Shown: one piece after another, positions 44,781-56,690 of the stretch | Numbering within the stretch: the first letter of the stretch is position 1 | How the letters are laid out: every line of letters starts with the position of its first letter | DNA from: Pararge aegeria | Taxonomy: Eukaryota; Arthropoda; Insecta; Lepidoptera; Nymphalidae | Direction: 5' to 3' | DNA: 64,000 nt | NCBI RefSeq assembly: GCF_905163445.1 | Contig: NC_053182.1 | Span: 18,497,501-18,561,500 of the forward strand | The notes under the pieces: generated by a model | Told to the model about the DNA's origin: nothing | Seen by the model: the letters and a program-made list of their open reading frames with translations, nothing else | The model's database searches: none | Program-made: the position numbers and the translations under genes

Positions 44781-45017
44781 TGAATTTGAAATTTGAATTT
44801 ATCGCAATCACGGGACGTCCACAGCTTGATAGCAGTCGTTTGCAGGATTTGAAGCTTAGGTGTTAAGACTCATGTGCCTGGTATTACCCCAGCAAACACG
44901 CCCTTCAGACCGGAACATAGCATTGGCAGCAATTCTTCTTGGCGGCAGAAAATAATCATGGCTGTAATAGGTACAAAAAGCTGTACTATTACCTACAAAC
45001 AGTTCAAAGTATAGTTT

Positions 45018-45207
45018 TCTGGTGAAGGAAACCATCTTGAGGTAACCTGCTTGACTAAAAGTTCTCCATAATGTTCTCAAAGGTTTGTGGAGTCCACCAA
45101 TCCATACTGGGCCAGCGTGGTGGACTACGGCCTTAACCCCCTCATCTCATTGAAGGACCCCGGCCCCTGTAGTGGGTCGGTAATGAGTTGATATGATGAT
45201 GCTGATG
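45018..45207 (+). mobile_element. SINE family B, 3' part
   Basis: TGGTGAAGGAAACCATCTTG, TCCACCAATCCATACTGGG, CCAGCGTGGTGGACTACGGC and tail GATATGATGATGCTGATG. Confidence 0.75.
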
Positions 45208-45370
45208 TTAGTTTTCTAACCTGTCTAATAAGTCGCAAGTATGTTTTAACTTTTACATGACTATTGGATGCCCTTGATATTCGTCTGCTTTCTTATTTCA
45301 TTGTTATTTATTAATTTAAGAAATTATAAAACATCTTATTAGTATAGAACTAATGAGATATTCTGAGCAA

Positions 45371-45682
45371 GCAGTGACAGCGCATTGGGTAGGAGTTCCA
45401 CTCCACTTTCGGGGGGGCCGAGGTCGTATCCTAGAACGCACCTCTTTTTTAAGTTATGTGTGTTTTAAATAATGAAAATATCACTTGCTTCAAGTTTCTT
45501 GCTAGGTGAAGGAAAACATCGTGAGTATACGTGAATGCCTGAGAGATCTACATAAAGTTCTCAAAGGTGTGTGGAGTCCACCAATCTGCACTGTGCTAGC
45601 GTGGTGGTGGCCTTAACCTCTTCTAACTGTGGGAGGAGACCCGTGCGATATAGTGGACCGGTAATGGGTTGATGTGATGAAG
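45371..45682 (+). mobile_element. SINE family B
   Basis: Head GCAGTGACAGCGCATTGGG, AAGTTATGTGTGTTTTAAAT, AAGGAAAACATCGTGAGTA, GTCCACCAATCTGCACTGTG and tail GGTTGATGTGATGA. Confidence 0.8.
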
Positions 45683-46711
45683 ATATTTTGAAGTTGCAGC
45701 TTCTTTTAAAGTCACAAAAACCCCACTGTTTGTTTAATGTATAACACATTACATATTATCCCTACTAATATTATAAATGTGAATGCAAGTTTGTTTGTTA
45801 CGCTTTCATGTCCTGCCACATTTATGAGGCACATGTCTTTAGAAAAACAAAAGCGGACGAAGTCGCGAGCAACAGCTAGTAATATAATATACAAGTTAAG
45901 TCGATAACCAGGACAACATCTGTATTTAATTAAGACACGAAGACACTATTCGCTAACAAGGTTAGGCTTTTACTTTCAACCCCCCCGGGAAGCACTTTAA
46001 GCAACAGCGGGCGCTATAATCACATTACACGGTGAAAGTTAAAAGCTTCACCGGCGCGCTTAGGCCACAAGACATAGCATACTTGAGTATAGATACTAAT
46101 GTTATAAATACTAAATTTTAGTTTCTTCAAATTTACATATCTATTTAACAAATAAGTGTAGTCAGTAGCCGCATATTTCATTAAGCTCAACATTGGTGGT
46201 TTTACGCGGTCACAGTTGCTAGTTGAGGAAAGCTAAGTTAGTTAAAATTATCACCACTATGGTGGCCACCGACTACGCCTTTGTTCTTCTTTTTGGATCT
46301 TTGTTATAAAATCATGATTTTGTATAAATAACATTTTTCAACTTTTATTTACCTAAATCAATACTCTCGTTTCATTTTATAATTTATTAGAAATGTCACT
46401 GAATCGGACCGTTGTACGTGGATTGACGAAACCCTTGCAAGAACATGTATGTGTTAAACGCCTTTGCAAAAAGCAGTAGAAGTCCACGTGTTTTGTTTGT
46501 TTGAATTCTTTTTGCACTGTGTGTGTGTACAACGATTTGATACAGAGTAAAGAGAGACAAAAGAAACTAAATATAGACATTGAGGCGTGAAAAGGACAAC
46601 GCAAGGAGCAACTTTAAACTTCTCGGAGTTACAAAGCAATTGAAATATCACTTGTTTTAATGGTTAAAATTATGATAAATTGCATAAAACACTCGTCATC
46701 GCTAGGATTCA
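45683..46711. other. No gene seen
   Basis: It contains a short repeat (45760-45890: CTACTAATATTATAAATGTG, then CGAAGTCGCGAGCAACAGCT in minus sense, related to the 27286 family). The rest is AT-rich without coding signal. Confidence 0.45.
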
Positions 46712-46842
46712 TCAGGCGAGTCGCTGGGAGCCGCTGGAGGCAAGCGGCCCAGGACCGTGTATTGTGGAACTCCCTACAAAAGACCTGTGCCCAGCAGTGG
46801 ACGTCAATTGGTTGAGATGATGACGATGATGATGATGACCGA
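46712..46842 (+). mobile_element. RTE-like retrotransposon 3' end
   Basis: Plus strand reads RVAGSRWRQAAQDRVLWNSL, then QKTCAQQWTSIG and a stop, followed by a GATGATGACGATGATGATG tail. This is the standard last part of insect endonuclease-reverse transcriptase ORFs. Confidence 0.85.
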
Positions 46843-46911
46843 AAAAGTTAAAAGTTACTTTTTTATGTTTATATACGAGCTCTTGACTGAAATAAGTGAT
46901 GATACAGCCTA

Positions 46912-47018
46912 AGGAGTAGCGCGCTTGCCTAGAAGATGCCTATTCACTCTTGATTTGAAGGTTCCCATATTTGTAGGTACTGGGGAAAATGGAAGCTGGA
47001 AGGGCATTCCAGAGGCTT
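46912..47018 (-). mobile_element. LINE fragment, extreme C-terminus
   Basis: Minus strand reads LWNALPASIFPS, then after a frame change FKSRVNRHLLGKRA, the same end as the LINE at 28790-29275. Confidence 0.7.
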
Positions 47019-47504
47019 CTTCTTCTTCTTCTTCCTCTGGGCTTGTCTCCGTACTTGGTCGGCCGGAACCTTCCGTTGTACGTAGTAATTCCAGAGGCTT
47101 ATCAGCACGTTGTTTACATTGTGTACAAGTACTCTATAGCGAGCTCATAAGAAGTTCTGATCAACTGCTTTTAATTAAAATGTAAATAATAATAACCAGA
47201 ACATCCAGCATTTTTTTGTAATGCATTGTATTTATATACTCTTAATAACTGCAATAACAATAATCATTCATACAGCATTTCTTTTTATAATGCAATGCAA
47301 TATCTAGCTCTAAATAACTGCGATAAGAATGTCTAAAGTTAGATAAGATACGAAACCGCGAGCACGTGCGTGGTTTCAATGGAAGCAATGACACGATTTC
47401 GTTACATCTTAGTTACCTACTGTTACCTCGTGGATACAAGATCTACATATGTCGAATTCAAATTCAAATTCATTTATTGTAAGAAAGTGGTACATACATA
47501 TAAT

Positions 47505-47685
47505 CACACCTACTGATGATGCAGTCAGGGGTATGGTAGTTATTTTAAACCCTACCAGATCGTACTTCGAATACGAATACGAATGCACTAGAAAACAAAC
47601 AAAAAATACAAATTACCGAATTTTCCCCGCCGGGGTTCGAACCGGGGACCTCCTACTCCTAAGACAGCGCTGACCACTAAATTCA
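47505..47685. repeat. SINE-like repeat fragment, family C
   Basis: CTACTGATGATGCAGTCAGG and TTTAAACCCTACC. It ends TTCCCCGCCGGGGTTCGAAC then CGGGGACCTCCTA, a minus-sense tRNA-like end. It carries an ATACGAATACGAATAC-type insertion. Confidence 0.65.
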
Positions 47686-47692
47686 AAATTGA

Positions 47693-48203
47693 AAATTCAA
47701 ACTCAAAATTCATTTATTTCAAGTAGGCCTAAATAATAAGCACTTTTGAAACGTCAAGTCTACGCCAGGGAGGTCGACAAAATAATCCTTTTGAAGTCCC
47801 ACTGCTGGGCAAAGTCTGTTCTAATGCGGGTTGGTGGGCACATAGTGGGATAAAAGTTCACATTGATAACGCAACATTTTGCATAGATTGATATTTCTAA
47901 TAGTCCGAAATTTGTAGGGAGTGGCATTAGAATGATCTTACGTCCTTGGAGCGCATAGCAATTAGCACCGAAGCGTTGAATAACAGATAAACTCCGGCGG
48001 AAACATTGTTTCAACAAACGACGCCAGATATTTACAGCGAGCCTCTCCAAATGTTTACTAGAAGCGCGTATTCCTTGCAGATGTTCCAAAGTTTCCATCC
48101 CGGCCGTCTGAGGGTTGCCAAAAAATTTAATTTGAAATAAGTTTATTTGGGAGAAAAAATACGCGTAGCTTTTAACGACTTGAAATCGTATCAGGGGCAG
48201 ATT
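47693..48203. other. Repeat fragment plus unidentified minus-strand open frame
   Basis: 47693-47765 repeats the TTCAAGTAGGCCTA family. 47760-48242 is open on the minus strand for 160 codons, with no recognised motif and no promoter or splice context. I cannot tell whether it is a piece of an unknown mobile element or chance. Confidence 0.35.
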
Positions 48204-48260
48204 CAGTGGCGTGCACTTCATACATGCACAAAAGCACTGCATACCCTAAAATATTTACAA
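48204..48260 (+). mobile_element. Solo hAT-like left end
   Basis: CAGTGGCGTGCACTTCATAC, then AGCACTGCATACCCTA, matches the left end at 30594 (CAGTGGCGTGCATTGCATAT, then AGCAGTGCATACCCTA). No matching right end was found nearby. Confidence 0.6.
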
Positions 48261-48374
48261 AGCTCGTATAGGGATTTACCCATTTGATGCCATCTTCCTA
48301 CTTTGTGCCTACCCCAGTGAAAAACCTGTTGCATTCTTCTGGGTAGAATGAAGATTAGTTATACTGTCTCGTTT

Positions 48375-48487
48375 GTCTGGTGGTTAATATAACTTTCTGA
48401 CCGTAAACCGGTTAGCTCGTTACCATCTTAGACTGCCTCAACACTACTAACAGTTGAGATCACATTCGAGGGCTAACATATAGTGGA
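48375..48487. repeat. SINE-like repeat fragment, family C, inverted
   Basis: AACCGGTTAGCTCGTTACCA, then TCTTAGACTGCCTCA, then TTGAGATCACATTCGAGGGC, the complement of the family start. Confidence 0.6.
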
Positions 48488-48744
48488 ATAAAAAAAAAGT
48501 TACGCCACTTTAATTAATAAGAGGTTAAAGCTCCAAGAAAATTAAAATCCAGTGTCGATAACCCTAGTTACGATAGCTATATAACAAAGCTAAGTATTTG
48601 GCATCGTTCAGAATATAGCTAATCGTTACATTTAGTTACCTTAGTAATTTTAGTAGTTCAATTGAACATTCACAAATGGAGACTACAAAGCCCGCCATAC
48701 GCTGACGAATTTAATGTAGTCTACTAACCTACGTAACATATATA

Positions 48745-49075
48745 TTTATATAAATTTTATAAATTTTAAATATTTTCGGAACCGACAGGATGTGAACCTG
48801 CGACTCTCTGGCAATCGTGGCCTGAGCGCTTTCTCCAATTAAGCTGCGGCTCTCCTACCTTCGATGTCGAAATTAGTATATGCCTTTTACATCAGTCTTA
48901 TAGCGACTGTAGCGTTATCTAGTAGGAAACGTTGCAGTTTCGATCTACTTTTTCAAAGGTCCATATTACAATGAGACACGTTTGAAACAAGATATGACAT
49001 TAAATTACAAAAATGCATTTTAAAAAATTGATAATTCCTCCAAGTGTAGGTAAAAACACTAATAAAAATTATAAA
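48745..49075 (-). mobile_element. GAGCCG tRNA-like SINE plus shared flank, copy 1
   Basis: Minus strand: GAGCCGCAGCTTAATTGGAG (A box), then GAAAGCGCTCAGGCC, GATTGCCAGAGAGTCGCAG, GGTTCACATCCTGTCGGTTC (B box). Upstream of the head, 48935-49072 (CGATCTACTTTTTCAAAGGT, then CAATGAGACACGTTTGAAAC, then AATTCCTCCAAGTGTAGGTA) is shared with 59696-59855. Confidence 0.75.
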
Positions 49076-49329
49076 AAAAACGTTTGTATAGATGTTTAAA
49101 CTCGTAGTTTAAAATTATATCTTGATTATACTAAGAAAAATACTAAGAAAAGAATGTATCGTAAATAAAGTATAATCTCGCAACTCAAATAAGATGACTG
49201 TGATCCTTATAAAAAATAATGACAAGTTATAAAATCAAATTAAATAAAAAATTAAGCCTAGTTTACAAGCACTTAAATACCGGAAACTAGTGGGACATTA
49301 GATTTAGATTTAGGATTCTTAACGATGGC

Positions 49330-49615
49330 AGAATCAAGAACACACAGAACCCTCCATTCAGCCATTATTGTGTCCAAAAACAGTGAAAACGCCTCGCGCA
49401 CATCTCACTTCACACCTGCGGAATGAAGTTAGCTCACGAACTTTTTCTATTTTTCCCATTTTTTTGTAAATGTTTAGAACATGAGATAAAATAATAACTG
49501 TGCTTAATGGAATGCATTGACTAACCGCCGAGAAAGACTACTAAAGTGGATTGGTTTTCGATGCTTCAATATAAGTAGTGTACACGGTTTCTGTATGTTT
49601 TAAATTCTGTGTTAC
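49330..49615 (-). repeat. ACTCCACTTTAG repeat family, copy 3 (inverted)
   Basis: TCCATTCAGCCATTATTGTG, TTGACTAACCGCCGAGAAAG, CTAAAGTGGATTGGTTTTCG and TACACGGTTTCTGTATGTT, complements of the other two copies. Confidence 0.75.
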
Positions 49616-49659
49616 TGCTTTAAATAAATTTTTATTTTTTATTTTTTAAATTCCAGTAC

Positions 49660-49965
49660 AAGTAAGCCCTTGACTGCAATCTTACTTGGTGGTAAGTGAT
49701 GATGCAGTTTAAGATGGGAAGGCTAACCTGATAGGGAGTATGCTACCCTTAATAGGTCTCTACGCGACATCGCACCGGAACACCAACTCGCTTAGAGGTA
49801 CGGTACGGTGAGGTTACGTCTTTGTCGGTAACTAGCCACGGACAAAGCCTCTCACCAGACCAAACCAGGTAAAATTTAAAAATTATAAATTCCCGAATTG
49901 CCCCTGCCGGTAATCAAACCCGGGACCTCGTAGTTAAATTCACAGCGTTTACCGTTGCACCAGGT
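49660..49965. repeat. SINE-like repeat, family C, best copy
   Basis: CCTTGACTGCAATCTTACTT, GGTGGTAAGTGATGATGCAG, TCTCTACGCGACATCGCACC, GGTAACTAGCCACGGACAAA, CTCTCACCAGACC and AATTGCCCCTGCCGGTAATC, then AAACCCGGGACCTC. The last part is a minus-sense tRNA-like B box, suggesting a tRNA-derived SINE lying on the minus strand. Confidence 0.75.
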
Positions 49966-50535
49966 AGGTCGTCAAACCTGCCTTAACGTTAAGTAATAAG
50001 TTCATGTTTAGTATATTACGGGCAGCTAGGCTTTCATACATTCTTAGCGGCCCGAAAGCGGAGCCGAGCGGATCTCAAAATTAAAAAAAAACTCGTTTTT
50101 TAGCATTTTAAATAAGCACTTTCTCCTTTATAACAATAGAAATTATAATGATATAATAAGATGATATAACAACACATAATAAAATATCAACATATTAACA
50201 ATTGTTTACACTTCACATCATTGTACGTTATCGCCACCGGCATATAAAGCATAGACGGTAATAACATACGGAGACATAAGAGAGCATAAATTCCGAAACA
50301 TATAAACCATTAACATATGCATTACGACATATATTTATGGACCTTTATCTGACGGTCACGTGTGTCAGACAAAGCAGTAAATGATTGATTGGAACATAAA
50401 ACTCTCATTGTGTTTATTGCTGCGGTATGGCCGTATGGTTCTTTATTGCTGGTACACACCCACAGCGTTTTATGCTGATACTCTCTAATACACACTAGCT
50501 TTTTCCAAGGATTTCGTTCTCGTAGATTGAAATTT

Positions 50536-50921
50536 TTTGACGTGACAACGTCTTATAATTCGATAGAGCCGGCTGCACGCACGAAAAAACATGACGTGTG
50601 CGGCGTTACCTCGCTCTGAGGCGTTCCATTCAAGGCTTGAAGTGCAAGCGAGAGCGCGGAACGAGCGACAAAGAGGCACAGTCGGCCTCCGCGTTCGACA
50701 TCTGTCTCTCTCCTACTTGAGTGAGCGATGCGTCCGCGTGGACAGCTTCTATACAATAATACATTTACATGTTTTCGGCAAGGATGAAGTGCAGTGAAAA
50801 GTGAATGTGGTGTCAATTGTTTATAGCAACGATAATATCTATCAAACAAATAAAATTAAAATTTTCTTTTGAAAAATGCAACCATTCCATCAGTATTTTC
50901 TTAGGACGTTGTCACGTTCAA
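50536..50921. other. GC-rich island bounded by inverted 17-mers
   Basis: About 385 bases, clearly GC-richer than the flanks over 50560-50740, with GAGCGAGCGACAAAGAGG-like text. Left edge GACGTGACAACGTCTTA (50538) and right edge TAGGACGTTGTCACGTT (about 50903) are inverted near-repeats. On the minus strand CTCAGAGCGAG/GTAACG (GT at 50609-50608) could be a splice donor. It is either a promoter with a non-coding first exon or a short DNA element. The present sequence does not decide. Confidence 0.4.
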
Positions 50922-53900
50922 CTATCGTCAGTAAGCCGACTTTACAGACAACGAATTTTTTTCAAAATGACATTGTTGAATAGAATTGCATCGCTCGCAA
51001 ACAATCGATTAAGCTACGTTATGCATCGCTCGGTGGCTAGTGGTAAATTACCATGTTTACAACGGAGAAAGTAATGAAAAAATGACTAGGAATGACACGT
51101 ACGTTGACTACATCGTGGATTACTACTAACTGAATACAACGTACCTCTGTAACTGACCTTACACCTTCTGTAAGTCGGATAAAAACCTTTTTTTAAAGGA
51201 CACTATTTCGAGGGATATGACACCGTGATTTTATTCAATGATATTTTTCTTTTGTTATTCCGCTACAAGTTAGGCCTGCAATCTCACCTGGTGGGAAGTA
51301 AGAATGCAGTTTAAGTTGGTAACGGCCTAACGAAGTATGGTAGTCATACCCCTAATATTGGTTTATACGCGACATCGCGTCGCACCGATATACTAGATCC
51401 CTTAACTAGCCAGGGCCAAAGCCTCCCACCAGACCAGACCGGAGAAAATTCAGAATTAATAAATTCCCAAATTGCCCCGAAGTCGAATTAGAAATACTCT
51501 ATGAAATGCTCAATAAATGTTAGGTTACGAATTAACGTTTAGAACTACGCTGTACATAAACAGTTTAATATAATAGACCATTGGTTTAGAGTTAAAATAA
51601 TTATCTTTTAAAAATTTCAATTTTAGGAATTTCAAGTAAGTCTTTTTTTTCCATTGTGTCCATTGTATTCGTATTCGTGTGATGGCCTACTTATATGTTA
51701 CGCCATGTAGTAACGTACTCAAAGGTCAACGACACTGACGTAACTCACGAACGAAAGATAAAATCATTTTCATGATAATGGATATGATAATGGTGTATAT
51801 CATAGGAAAATGGTGTAATAGGAAAAGGACAGGTAACAAATTACTACAAGTGCACCTTGGCAAAATATTTTTACAAAAAGATCGCTCCAAGCGAAGTTAA
51901 CATGGGGAAGATAGGCGATATTTCTAATTATTATTTAATATTTTAAAAAAATGTACGACCAAAAGCGTTTCTATAAGAAAAATTGGTTAAAATCAATCAT
52001 TTGACTTATAGGAGATTAAATAGTTTTTGCAGCAAATGAGCGATTTAGTTTTTAGAACATCAAGTTGTCGACTGCGTAAAAATATACTGAATATCTTGAA
52101 TTGTTTTTTTTAATTTATAATACTTAAATGGCTACTAAATGAAAATAAGTTTATTAAGAAGAGGAAAGGTACATATAATGTATTCAGTAGTAAACATAGA
52201 CAATATTTAATATTTTGATTGGCGTGTTTACCAAACGATGCACTCCCGATCATTTATTAATCGATTAACGCTTCCGTACGCGAAATGAGCGTGACGTTTT
52301 CTTATTTCTTTGCCAAGTTTGACTTGTTTGTTTCAGAAGTCTTGTCGTATCAGAAATTAAACGTAGACATCTTGCCAAGCGCGCTGGCTGTTTGTTGTTT
52401 GTCTATAATGCTATTAATATGATTTTTGAATCAATCATTCTTCTACTCGGCTCAATCGATGCGATCCTATTTCACCTACTCGGCTTTATGTTGTTTTGAT
52501 TTTTGTTACATCGGATAATACGTAGCTAGGCGTACATAGCCCATAAGCATAAGGGGACCTACCTTATGGTTGACTTAACTAGTTTTTTAATAGTTAATAG
52601 TTTTTTAAATTTTCATTTAATTATCCTTTTTTTAAGGTTTTATTCCATTATCATGAATGTGTCCTGGATTTAGTATTTCGCAAGGATTGATCTTGGGAAT
52701 AATAATGTGCTGTAAGAATAAGGGCTCGCTTAAGCAACTTTACCCACGTGTATTCACTATTTATATGTACTGTTACATAAACTTCCCTTCGAATGTTATT
52801 TGAATATGAATGCGTGAAAATCGGGAAATAAAACCGGAATCGGTTTTATTTCTTGGTTTTGTGGTTAACATGTTCAACAACGGATCACACATTCATGATT
52901 GATTTTTCTTATTTTTTTTTTATCACCTTGCTCGATTGGCGGTGCCTTTCGGAGTTAATTAATCTTTAAAGAGCATCAACCCACACGAGTTAGGTATGTG
53001 CTGTGAAACCCTTTCTCCTATAAGAGAGGGAGGTCTGTGGTTAATAGTGGGCTACACTAAACAGTACCGCTTTAATCAGCCGCAGTAGCAAAGTGTCCCA
53101 CAATAGGTCAAAGGCCGTATATTTTCGTACAATGGACGGTAATTGAAATGGCGACCTCGGCGTGGTGCGAGATTTATTACTACTATTCATTGAAGACTGG
53201 ACTAGCTACGTGTTTGAAAACAATAAATAGCTAATTCATAAGAGTATGAATGGATCAGCCTAATAGATATTATGTTAATATTTATTAGCGAATATAGAAA
53301 TCATTACGAAAAACTGGTACTAACATTTATGTGTTATGCAATCGGGGTTACTAAATTGTAGATAGGGTACCTTTCTTACCACTTGTTTATTCAAATCCAG
53401 TCCAGTGGTAGAGGTCAGTGCATACCTTAATGTTGTCATTAACATATTATTATTATCTTTTAATTTGGAAACGTTCCCATAAGTGTTTTGACGACCGATG
53501 CTGTACTGAGAGACCGCGAATTCCTCCTTTGTGACGCCCACAGCCTAACGTTTTACGACTGTCAATTCGTACACAAGTCTGCGCGATATGACAGAAACGA
53601 CTGAGCCGTTATCGACACTCGCTGGGTTAGATTATGGATGGCCATAGTCTGCATCCGTCAGTGGATTAGTAGCGTCGTAAAGCTAATAATGGGTTACGCC
53701 ATAAAATACCAAAGACCTACTCGTACGTTCGCAACAATACCTACTTATATTTCGATGAGGAAACCTCTCGTATCTTTTAGTTGTTCTTTTCTTTTTAGTT
53801 TAATTTATTATGCCCTGTTTGTCTACTTAATACTTAGAATTAATACGATAAAAATAACACATATACCAATTAAATAGCCGCTTATATACGATAATAACCA

Positions 53901-54129
53901 TACGAATACATAAAAATTTACAGCAAACGTAAAAATTAATTATGAAACTTTTAAATATGGATTTGAAATAAACACGTATTGTTGATAGATAATGTTAATT
54001 AGGGAACATAAGTACATTTATTGACAGTATCTATCAAAGTGGATATATGAAAACATATGTAGTACCATTGGCTTTAAGTAGAACAATTAGAAGTTAGAAT
54101 ATGGAATAAAGATGTTTTTTTATTCGAGC
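50922..54129. other. No gene seen, one repeat copy
   Basis: Contains a family C copy (51262-51500). The remainder is AT-rich. Open frames at 53320-53541 (-) and 53638-53877 (+) have no recognised motif. Confidence 0.45.
51262..51500. repeat. SINE-like repeat, family C
   Basis: CTGCAATCTCACCTGGTGGG, ATGCAGTTTAAGTTGGTAAC, ACGCGACATCGCGTCGCACC, AACTAGCCAGGGCCAAAGCC and CCACCAGACCAGACCGG, ending AAATTCCCAAATTGCCCCGA. Confidence 0.75.
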
Positions 54130-54525
54130 AAGAGTGAGATTTATCATCATCATCATATCAACCGATACACATCCACTGCTGGACATAGGTCTTCTGCATG
54201 AAGTTACAAAATCCTCTGTTATGTGCCGCTTGGATCCAGCGTCTACCTGCGACGCGCTTAATGTCGTCCGTCCACCTCGGGGTCGACCAAAGCTGCGGTT
54301 ACCAGGGCAGGGCTGCCATTCAAGCACCATGGGACCCCAACGTCCATCCTTGCTCCGAACTGGAAATTTCCACTTCAGCTTCGCGACTCGTTGAGTTATG
54401 TCGGTAACTCTGGTTCTTCTTCTACGAATCTCCAAATTTCTGATTAGATCAAGTAGAGATACTCCGAGCATATCTCTCTCCATCGTTCCCTGAGCGACTC
54501 TGAGCCTTCTTATGAGGCCCATAGT
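54130..54525 (-). mobile_element. RTE-like retrotransposon C-terminal fragment
   Basis: The minus-strand frame includes GLIRRLRVAQGTMERDMLG, RRRTRVTDITQRVAKLKW, RSKDGRWGPMVLEWQP and NRSFGRPRGGRTTLS, followed by a decayed end (RPMSSSGCVSVDMMMM) formed by the CATCATCAT tail at 54143-54155. This is the C-terminal region of insect endonuclease-reverse transcriptases. It is open for 142 codons but lacks the RT core. Confidence 0.85.
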
Positions 54526-55466
54526 TAGCGACCGTGTTTCTTAACAGACACACTGCCCAATGACAGACCTAAGACACACGATCCAGTTATGCAGGAGAAG
54601 GAGGTGAACCGCCGAATCCAACTCGGATGAGCAGCGTTCGGGAAACTGCGTGACACATTTTCGTCAAAAATCCCTCAGAGTAAGATTAAATAAATCGAAA
54701 TCTGAAAAATTATAGCTTTGAGTAGCTCTATAAATATAGCTATTACAAGCGTATTTCGACCTGACTAAAAGCAAATAAAATGGAAGGAAATTTATGCCTA
54801 GATATAATATTGAAACTCCACACTAACTTTAATATTCCTGACTTTTATTATTGTTTCACAAGATGGATTCACAATATTAGAACTACAAGTCTATCTTTCC
54901 ATGATTTTATCTTGAATTCCGAAAAACTACTTACTACAACAATGTGTCAATATATGTGGCTAAACTGAGGATTGCTACTTTAATACCTATGCGAAGTTAA
55001 AAAGTTTGTTTTAAGGCGGAAATTTGAGAGACTAAAGCCTGACAACGAACAAGGTAAGGCTTAAATAAGTGACGCTTACCTTTGACTAGTGGTTATCACC
55101 TAAGAGTTGGTGAAACATTTTTTTTCCACAGACCTCGCCTAAATCATTAGGCATTCGATTTAGGCGATTCGTAGGTGTATTGAAAACGGGCATCAGAGGA
55201 GAAAACACTAAAAATCCTGGATATTAAACCGCAGTTAGTTTCTTAAAATGTAATGAATGTACGAATAACCCGAGAAAATCCATTCGATGAGGTTTTTAAC
55301 TTGAATCTAGATGATTTCGTCAAAATAAATATTTAGACACGAGTTTCAAGAATTTACTTGCGAAGGTGTAGCGCGAATCTACGTTAAAATGCAGAACACG
55401 ATGAGGCGAGTGTTTATGATAAATAAATTAGATCAAGCTTTTTATAAGGAATCTAACAATTTTATT
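54526..55466. other. No gene seen
   Basis: AT-rich. 54780-54968 is an open frame of 62 codons with no recognised motif. Confidence 0.4.
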
Positions 55467-55690
55467 GGCCGATTGGCGCAGTGGGCAGCCGGCAGTGGGT
55501 CTAAACCCGTGGGTTCGATTCCCACAACTGGATAATGTTTGGTTAGTGAACATGAATGTTTTTCAATGTCTGGGTGTTTATATCTGTATTATAATTATTT
55601 ATAAGAATATTCATCAGTTATCTTAGTCCCATTACACGAGGTAAGCTTACTCTGGGGCTACATGGCGATGTGTATATTGTCGTAGTATAT
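55467..55690 (+). mobile_element. SINE family A
   Basis: Head GGCCGATTGGCGCAGTGGGC, B box GTGGGTTCGATTCCCACAAC, tail CTCTGGGGCTACATGGCGAT then a TTTATTTATTTATT run. Confidence 0.85.
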
Positions 55691-56559
55691 TTATTTATTT
55701 ATTTTTATTGTTATGAATATTTGTTCTTATTTTAATGTTCTAATGTTACTGCTACGGTGAAGAGATGATAGCTTGTTGGATAAGACTGCAGCTGTAATGC
55801 AACTATTAACTTGTCCTCTGCTAGGTTGATCGGTTATGATCACTTTTTAGCGATAAAGCCGCCTATTGTATAACTGCGTAATATTGGTGGTTGTAACTCT
55901 TGCTATATATTTTGTAATTTTTAGTTGTATAATGAAGTGTATTTCATGCGTACTACCGACCGAAGACCGACTTCGAACCCCGAGACGTATCTCTAACTTT
56001 TCGGAGTTATGTGCGTTTTAGGCAAATCCATTTCACTTGCTAGAATAGTGAAAAATTCGCGGGTGATTGCACATCGATTATTAGTTAACATTTTAGAATA
56101 GCAATTTGTTAACTTAATCACAGCTCTGTAAGAAAAGCCACACGCTATACTAAGCGGTGACTGGTCTGTGACAATAATATTTGTAATGTTGACAAGGTTA
56201 TTAGGCGGTCATTAGTTATTTTGAATGTCATTTATGTTTAAATTAGAGATTTTAACTTATGTGTTGAGCAAACTTATTTTATAAGCGGACCTGACATAAT
56301 ATAATATTGACTTTGTTCGCATGCATGTGAAATAACTCACTATTATATATACGAACTTAAACTCATGATTTCAAACAAGCTTTTATTTATTACTTTATTT
56401 ATTTAGTATAAACTTTATATTCTAATATATATGTATATATATTATTGGATATTTATACACATATATATATGTTTTAACTATGTATATGTAGTATTAGTAT
56501 GTATTGTATAAGTAATGTATATATTTAGCAAATTTGGATATTGCACTATCCCGTTTTAT
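55691..56559. other. No gene seen
   Basis: AT-rich with (TA)-type runs at 56420-56470. A weak SINE-B-like piece (CTCTAACTTTTCGGAGTTAT then GTGCGTTTTAGGC) is at 55990-56040. Confidence 0.4.
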
Positions 56560-56690
56560 GTAATGTTTCTTAAACCAAAGATTGTCTGGAGGAGATCGCT
56601 TCAAGCGATAAGGCCGCTTTTGTGCATATGTTTTGTATTATTGTTTATTTTGTTAACCTGGCTTTCTATTTGTATGTGAAATAAAGACTT
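56560..56690 (+). repeat. AGCGATAAGGCC repeat, + sense, with TTC microsatellite
   Basis: GGAGATCGCTTCAAGCGATA, AGGCCGCTTTTGTGCATATG, AATAAAGACTTC, followed by (TTC)n to 56716. An opposite-sense relative (GGCCTTATCGCTAACAAGCG) follows at 56755-56830. Confidence 0.65.

Noticed and set aside
48776..48856. A functional tRNA gene on the minus strand
   Set aside because: A- and B-box-like parts are present, but the same unit recurs with SINE-type flanks at 59.6 kb and, decayed, at 9.7 and 57.8 kb, and the ends do not pair as an acceptor stem.
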